Assembly: GCA_027077185.1 (NCBI GenBank)
Contig: JALTGJ010000224.1
Coordinates: 1 to 10,438 of the forward strand
From: Spirochaetales bacterium
GTDB taxonomy: Bacteria > Spirochaetota > Spirochaetia > B11-G9
Direction: 5' to 3'
Length of the DNA: 10,438 nt
This document shows positions 7,015-10,438 of this stretch, piece by piece. Position 1 is the stretch's first letter. Each line of letters starts with the position of its first letter. Position numbers and translations under genes: made by a program. The notes under the pieces were generated by a model. The model was not told the origin of the DNA. It ran no database searches and was given only the letters and a program-made list of their open reading frames with translations.

Positions 7015-7137
7015 TTAATAACAAAGATTATTATTGATTTGAGCACTTACAGGGAAATTACTCCCTGTAATTATATCATCTATTGTTCTTACTGGTATAG
7101 CTCCGGAACCTCTGCTAATAGTTAAAAAGTTGATTAA
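7015..7137 (-). pseudogene. Remnant of the C-terminus of a second class IV aminotransferase
   Basis: After the selD-fusion stop, another minus-strand frame encodes 39-40 residues, ending at TAA 7015-7017, that align with the last 35 residues of the intact aminotransferase at 9062-9847. FLTISRGSGAIPV aligns with FITSTSMGAIPV. The following FPV (14 residues to its end in both, counted after GAIPV) and a terminal IN pair then match in step, at similar distance from the stop. At DNA level, TTACTGGTATAGCTCC is identical at 7089-7104 and 9133-9148 (plus strand). Nothing resembling the N-terminal 225 residues, including the catalytic lysine region, is present. It is a truncated copy, probably left by duplication of the aminotransferase-selD segment or by replacement of an upstream gene part. 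It overlaps the GTG-start version of the next gene in another frame. Confidence 0.75.
7047..7078 (-). promoter_or_regulatory. Extended -10 promoter element overlapping a perfect palindrome
   Basis: On the minus strand, TGATATAAT (7078-7070) is a perfect extended -10 (TGnTATAAT). No clear -35 is seen at 16-18 nt. A 9-bp perfect inverted repeat, TTACAGGGA/TCCCTGTAA with a 6-nt spacer (7047-7070), covers the expected start point near 7063, as an operator would. It would serve the unknown gene downstream. Caution: the same bases encode the aminotransferase remnant, so both motifs could be left over from coding sequence. Confidence 0.35.
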
Positions 7138-9059
7138 TTAGCACCTGTCCCTCCGAGAATAACTCTAAAACCACTTCCTTCTGCAACAGAAGTAACATTT
7201 ATACCTTTGTATTTTGCCCAGACTTCAATATTTCTAGATTCAAAATCTCTCTCAACATAAATATTAACAGGTGCCCCCTTAAGCATTAAGGCACGTTTTG
7301 CCAAATGATAAGCATCCGGTATTTTTAATCCCCTAAATGGATCTGTTGGGATACTAGTGGTATCGATCATTTCCCGCTGCTCCTTCAGGTTTACTCTATA
7401 CTCCCTCATTAGTCGACCTTCAGCATCTTTAAATTCCTCATCTGTCAGGTCTCCTCGTCCAAAAAGCCCACAATGACAGGTCCCTTTCTCTGCAATATCC
7501 TGATCAATAAATTTACAGGGACATACAAGACCCCTGTTTAACTCTATGTCATCAGATGGCTCAAAACAGGGACAATAGCGCTTTCCAAAAACTTTTTCGG
7601 ATTCTACCAGCCATAATCGAAGATTTACATTCATCATCCAATGGGGATTAATTCTTAAACCTTTTTGCTTTGCATATTTTTTTATCCATTTATTTTGAAC
7701 TTTCACCTCTTTTCTAAATTGCCATAGATCCTTTAAAAAGCTGCGCATCATTTTAAAAAGCTCAGAAAGGCTTGCATCAGAAGGTTCAGGAGGGGTACAT
7801 GAGGCATTAAAGGAGGGGATCTGATTATTTGTAGAAAGACTATTTTTATCCAAAGGAATACTTTCCACATTTGTCCGGTTCTTTTCAGCAGCATCAAGAC
7901 CAAAGAAAGAATGTATTCGGGGAACCTTTTCATGTCCAGTTACCCTGATAGTAATATCAGATTTATCTGCTGTCTGAAGTACAGCAATCGGTTCCAGGAA
8001 TTCAGTCAATCCCTGTTCTTTCAAGACAGTTCTAACTGCATCCGCAAAATCGGGAGAAACAGATACAAGAAGCCCACCCCCTGTCTGAGGATCACAAAGA
8101 ACAGAACGAACAGGCTCATAAACAGTACTTATCCTCTTTCCATAACTGGTCCAGTTATTTTTCAGTCCCTTGGCAAGAGCTCCTACAGACACATAACGTG
8201 CAAGATCCGTTGGTAGTTGCAGTGCATTCCAATTAAGCTCAGCTTTAAGTCCTGCAGCATCACACATCTCCAAAAGATGCCCTGCAAGACCAAAACCAGT
8301 AACATCTGTTAAGGCATGGACTCCATCTATACCTGCAAGAGCATAGCCGGCATCATTGAGCTGCCCCATAATTTTAACAGCAAGCCCCTTGTCTTCCGGA
8401 CGCAGTGTTCCATGTTTTTCTGCTGTTGTCAGAAGACCTGTTCCAAGAGCTTTTGTAAGAAAAACCAAATCACCGGATTTAGCGCCGGCATTTGTACGAA
8501 GCCTGCTGCGGGTTACAAGGCCATTTACAACCAATCCAAAAAAGGGCTCTTTGGAATCTATGCTATGGCCTCCTGCCAAAGGTATACCTATATTACGACA
8601 CAAATCTCTGGCACCTGATACGATAGGCCTTGCTACAGCAGGATCAATTTCCTCAACCGGCCATCCTAAAATTGCAAGAGCCATTATAGGCTTCCCACCC
8701 ATGGCCCAGACATCTGAGAGTGCATTAGCAGCTGCAATTCGACCATATTGGTAAGGGTCATCAACTATTGGAGTAAAAAAATCTGTAGTAGCAACCAGCA
8801 TCTCTCCACTGCCGAGATCATATACCGCAGCATCATCCCTGGTCTCATTTCCAATAATTAAATTTGGATATTCTTCTACTTTTTCCCCTTCAGGAAAAGC
8901 CTGAGCCAGAATGGAGCCTAACTCATCAGGTGACAATTTACACCCACAGCCCGATCCATGACTAAGTTGGGTTAAACGTATTTTATCTGTAGTACCTATC
9001 AATTCTTTCTCAGTTTTAACATTATTAATGTGTTTTTTTAAAAATCCTTTCTTCTCCAA
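7134..9059 (-). CDS. selD: Selenophosphate synthetase fused to an FTR-catalytic-like Fe-S domain and a TusA-like domain
   Basis: SelD makes selenophosphate from selenide and ATP for selenocysteine or selenouridine synthesis. Residues 27-376 are a full SelD: IRLTQLSHGSGCGCK with active-site C38 (a TGT codon, so not selenocysteine) and K41, GNETRDDAAVYDLG (70-83), TTDFF (91-95), AGGHSID (162-168), DVTGFGLAGHL (252-262) and CDPQTGGGLL (322-331). A linker (about 377-440) leads to a ferredoxin-thioredoxin reductase beta-like domain (about 445-535). Its motif is CPC-X14-CPC-X12-CHC (C496/498, 513/515, 528/530). By analogy with the plant enzyme, C496, C513, C515 and C528 would bind a 4Fe-4S cluster, and C498-C530 would be the redox disulfide. 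Residues 574-636 resemble TusA/YedF (FRGLKIPDA, then RNIEVWAKYKG), but the sulfur-carrier Cys is Ile580. The 641 residues compare with about 350 for a lone SelD. The start is a TTG two bases after the upstream stop; TTG 9002 is an alternative. The fused domains may reduce or channel selenium to SelD; that is inference. Confidence 0.93.
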   Translation of the reverse strand: MEKKGFLKKHINNVKTEKELIGTTDKIRLTQLSHGSGCGCKLSPDELGSILAQAFPEGEKVEEYPNLIIGNETRDDAAVYDLGSGEMLVATTDFFTPIVDDPYQYGRIAAANALSDVWAMGGKPIMALAILGWPVEEIDPAVARPIVSGARDLCRNIGIPLAGGHSIDSKEPFFGLVVNGLVTRSRLRTNAGAKSGDLVFLTKALGTGLLTTAEKHGTLRPEDKGLAVKIMGQLNDAGYALAGIDGVHALTDVTGFGLAGHLLEMCDAAGLKAELNWNALQLPTDLARYVSVGALAKGLKNNWTSYGKRISTVYEPVRSVLCDPQTGGGLLVSVSPDFADAVRTVLKEQGLTEFLEPIAVLQTADKSDITIRVTGHEKVPRIHSFFGLDAAEKNRTNVESIPLDKNSLSTNNQIPSFNASCTPPEPSDASLSELFKMMRSFLKDLWQFRKEVKVQNKWIKKYAKQKGLRINPHWMMNVNLRLWLVESEKVFGKRYCPCFEPSDDIELNRGLVCPCKFIDQDIAEKGTCHCGLFGRGDLTDEEFKDAEGRLMREYRVNLKEQREMIDTTSIPTDPFRGLKIPDAYHLAKRALMLKGAPVNIYVERDFESRNIEVWAKYKGINVTSVAEGSGFRVILGGTGAN

Positions 9060-9061
9060 AA

Positions 9062-9847
9062 CTATTGCAGCTCCCTATTAATAAGTGTAGTTACAGGAAA
9101 ACTTCCCCCAATTTTTATTTCATTTATAAATTTTACTGGTATAGCTCCCATACTGGTGCTGGTAATAAAAACTTCATCAAATAAACAATGTTTTATGTCT
9201 GACAGGGATATTTTTCTAAAATCAACAGATAAATTCAATTCTTCTGCAATTTCCAGGGTGCGCTTTCGTGTAACCCCGTAAAGAACATTCTCCTCTGATG
9301 TTATTAGAGTATTGCCTTTTACGGCAAAAAGATTACTTCTGGATCCTTCCAAAGCATATCCATCTCTATCAATTAAAATTGCATCCAGTGCATTGAACGA
9401 CAGAGCTTCTCTTGCAGCCATATAATTTAACAGTAGACAGTTGGATTTTGCCCGTGGGAAAATTCTCTCTCCTGAATATGAGATAACTTTAACACCTTCT
9501 GTATAATATTTATCCGGATAGGTTGGTAATTCTGCAGTAAATGCAAAAAGGGAAGGATTTTTACCTCCAATTAACTGGAGTTTTAAAGAAGCTTTTTTAT
9601 CCCCGTTAATATCCACAAGTTTTTTAAGACTTGCAATTACAGAATCAACTTTATACCTATGCTCAAGTTTTAATATTCTAGCAGATTCAAACAAGCGGTC
9701 CATGTGATCCTCTATATATTCTATCTTCCCATCCATTACTTTCATGGATTCATAAACACCAAAACTGGAAAAAAGCTCCCTTTGAGTAACCGAAATAACT
9801 GCATCTTTTTCTTCAATCAGTTCAAGATTTTTTATAGCATATTTCAT
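9062..9847 (-). CDS. Class IV PLP-dependent aminotransferase (BCAT / D-amino-acid transaminase / ADC lyase type)
   Basis: This cytosolic fold-type IV PLP enzyme belongs to the group holding IlvE, D-alanine transaminase and PabC. In the 261-residue product, SSFGVYESMKV (27-37) and DHMDRLFESA (47-56) are the N-terminal conserved blocks. K134 in PRAKSNCLLLNYMAAREAL-type context is the Schiff-base lysine. E168 in YALEGSRSNLF (164-174) is the cofactor-ring glutamate, and the 34-residue K-E spacing fits the family. GVTRKRTLEIA (191-201) binds PLP phosphate. EVFITSTSMGAIPV (225-238) is the closing block. The reading frame extends to 9895, but ATG 9847 is chosen because AGGA (9853-9856) lies 5 nt ahead and the residues from KYAIKN on look like a normal N-terminus. 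It sits between a radical SAM gene and the selD fusion, with only 2 nt before selD. The substrate is not predictable here; a link to selenium metabolism is unproven. A partial copy lies at 7015-7137. Confidence 0.92.
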   Translation of the reverse strand: MKYAIKNLELIEEKDAVISVTQRELFSSFGVYESMKVMDGKIEYIEDHMDRLFESARILKLEHRYKVDSVIASLKKLVDINGDKKASLKLQLIGGKNPSLFAFTAELPTYPDKYYTEGVKVISYSGERIFPRAKSNCLLLNYMAAREALSFNALDAILIDRDGYALEGSRSNLFAVKGNTLITSEENVLYGVTRKRTLEIAEELNLSVDFRKISLSDIKHCLFDEVFITSTSMGAIPVKFINEIKIGGSFPVTTLINRELQ

Positions 9848-9852
9848 AGCTG

Positions 9853-9856
9853 TCCT
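9853..9856 (-). promoter_or_regulatory. Shine-Dalgarno site deciding the aminotransferase start
   Basis: AGGA on the minus strand, 5 nt ahead of ATG 9847, supports this start over the earlier one at 9895. Confidence 0.6.
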
Positions 9857-9864
9857 ATCTCCCA

Positions 9865-9890
9865 ATATACAGGTTAAATAAGCTGTATAT
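9865..9890 (-). promoter_or_regulatory. Inverted repeat upstream of the aminotransferase gene
   Basis: A perfect 8-bp inverted repeat, ATATACAG/CTGTATAT with a 10-nt spacer, lies 18 nt before the aminotransferase start, in the 98-nt gap after the radical SAM gene. It could be an operator or a leader hairpin. The DNA is AT-rich and no convincing -35/-10 pair was found beside it. Confidence 0.25.
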
Positions 9891-9945
9891 AACATATATT
9901 TAACAAAACGAAAATAGAAGTGTAGTAAATCTTGAGAAACACTGT

Positions 9946-10438
9946 TTATTCTTTAATTAACCTAAAAAATAGCTCAACCATGGCAATATCCATTGTGGCA
10001 TCTTCCAAAAAAGTGTTCATCAGTTGGTGAACTATACCTGTATCCTGAGAATTTTCTTTAATATAATTTGATAGCCTTGCCAGTCTGAATGCTGTTATCA
10101 ATTCCCTGGTACTAAGGCTTTTATTCCAGGGATAAGCCGAAGACCCGCAGCATAGAAAGGGAGGGTTTTCAAAAAAAATATTTCTATTCTGCCAATCGTC
10201 AAGACCCGGCACAGGATAGTAATGAGATATCCCTATACTGGTTTTTAAACTGTGTAAATAAGCCAGGGTTTCCACTATTTTTACAGGAGTATCATTTTTA
10301 AGTCCGCAGATAAAATAAGTAATTACCGGTAATCCCAGTTGTTCACTTATTTTTAATATTACCTCCAGTTTTTGTAGGCTTCCTTCCCTTTTCACTTCCT
10401 CCAGCTGGTTCGAATTCATGGAAGCCATGGAAAGATTT
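9946..10438 (-). CDS. Radical SAM family protein, C-terminal part (5' end off the window)
   Basis: About 163 C-terminal residues are visible and the frame is open to the right edge, so the CX3CX2C cluster motif is not in view. The visible part matches the second half of the radical SAM barrel and its tail in Elp3/MiaB-type proteins. NLSMASMNSNQLEEVKREGS is the strand-4/5 region. LGLPVITYFICGLKNDTPVKIVETL is the typical 'Gxxvxxyf-GLPgdt' strand with its helix. IGISHYYPVPGLDDW is the closing strand, in which PVPG ends the barrel. A helical tail of about 80 residues follows. It reads in the same direction as the aminotransferase and selD fusion and lies 98 nt upstream of the former. Without the N-terminus the reaction cannot be named. 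The assignment rests on the pattern of these three blocks. Confidence 0.7.
   Translation of the reverse strand, partial: NLSMASMNSNQLEEVKREGSLQKLEVILKISEQLGLPVITYFICGLKNDTPVKIVETLAYLHSLKTSIGISHYYPVPGLDDWQNRNIFFENPPFLCCGSSAYPWNKSLSTRELITAFRLARLSNYIKENSQDTGIVHQLMNTFLEDATMDIAMVELFFRLIKE

Noticed and set aside
7047..7070. Palindrome as a rho-independent terminator after selD
   Set aside because: The stem has no run of T after it on the minus strand and is AT-rich outside its GGG/CCC core, so an operator or a coding leftover is more likely.
8356..8754. 132-aa plus-strand open frame inside the selD fusion
   Set aside because: It lies wholly antisense to the conserved SelD domain, has no SD, and its peptide has no sensible composition.
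8940..8948. Possible selenocysteine codon at the SelD active site
   Set aside because: Both positions (Cys38 and Cys40) are TGT; no in-frame TGA is present, so this is a cysteine-type SelD.
9848..9895. Longer start of the aminotransferase with 16 extra residues
   Set aside because: The extra residues include the inverted-repeat region and lack a family match, while ATG 9847 has a well-placed SD.
1..10438. tRNA, rRNA, CRISPR array, transposase, SECIS-like or phage signals
   Set aside because: None was recognised by eye on either strand; short AT-rich repeats are what this base composition would give by chance.

Overview
The window is about 10.4 kb of AT-rich bacterial DNA. It is densely coded and almost entirely on the minus strand. 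Gene content fits an anaerobic diderm with an active selenium pathway. My best guess is a spirochaete, from the general look of the proteins, the low GC and a short dispersed repeat of a type I associate with such genomes. That assignment is inference; no rRNA or other marker is present.

Reading in the direction of minus-strand transcription, the right edge holds the C-terminal part of a radical SAM protein (10438-9946). A class IV PLP aminotransferase (9847-9062) follows. Two bases beyond its stop lies the most notable gene of the window (9059-7134). It encodes a selenophosphate synthetase (SelD) fused to a ferredoxin-thioredoxin-reductase catalytic-subunit-like Fe-S domain and then to a TusA/YedF-like domain that has lost its cysteine. 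Directly after its stop is a 37-39-codon remnant of the C-terminus of a second class IV aminotransferase (7137-7015), which suggests a past duplication or rearrangement around selD. A conserved-looking protein of unknown function (about 6992-6063) and a DEAD-box RNA helicase with a long basic tail (6043-4454) come next.

A compact lipid-type cluster follows: an acyltransferase with an unusual NHX4E motif (4420-3701), an FGGY kinase resembling glycerol kinase but with an altered substrate pocket (3713-2169), and a standard PlsC-type acyltransferase (2159-1437). The genes overlap or abut. One model is that the kinase supplies a phosphorylated polyol that the two acyltransferases acylate, but the kinase substrate is not certain.

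A REP-like palindromic repeat (1348-1413) separates the end of this cluster from a small plus-strand gene of unknown function (1147-1344). The left edge carries the first 331 codons of a secreted family 5 solute-binding protein of a peptide-type ABC transporter (995-1), with its own promoter. No tRNA, rRNA, CRISPR array, transposase or phage gene was seen, and no gene-free stretch exceeds 300 bases.
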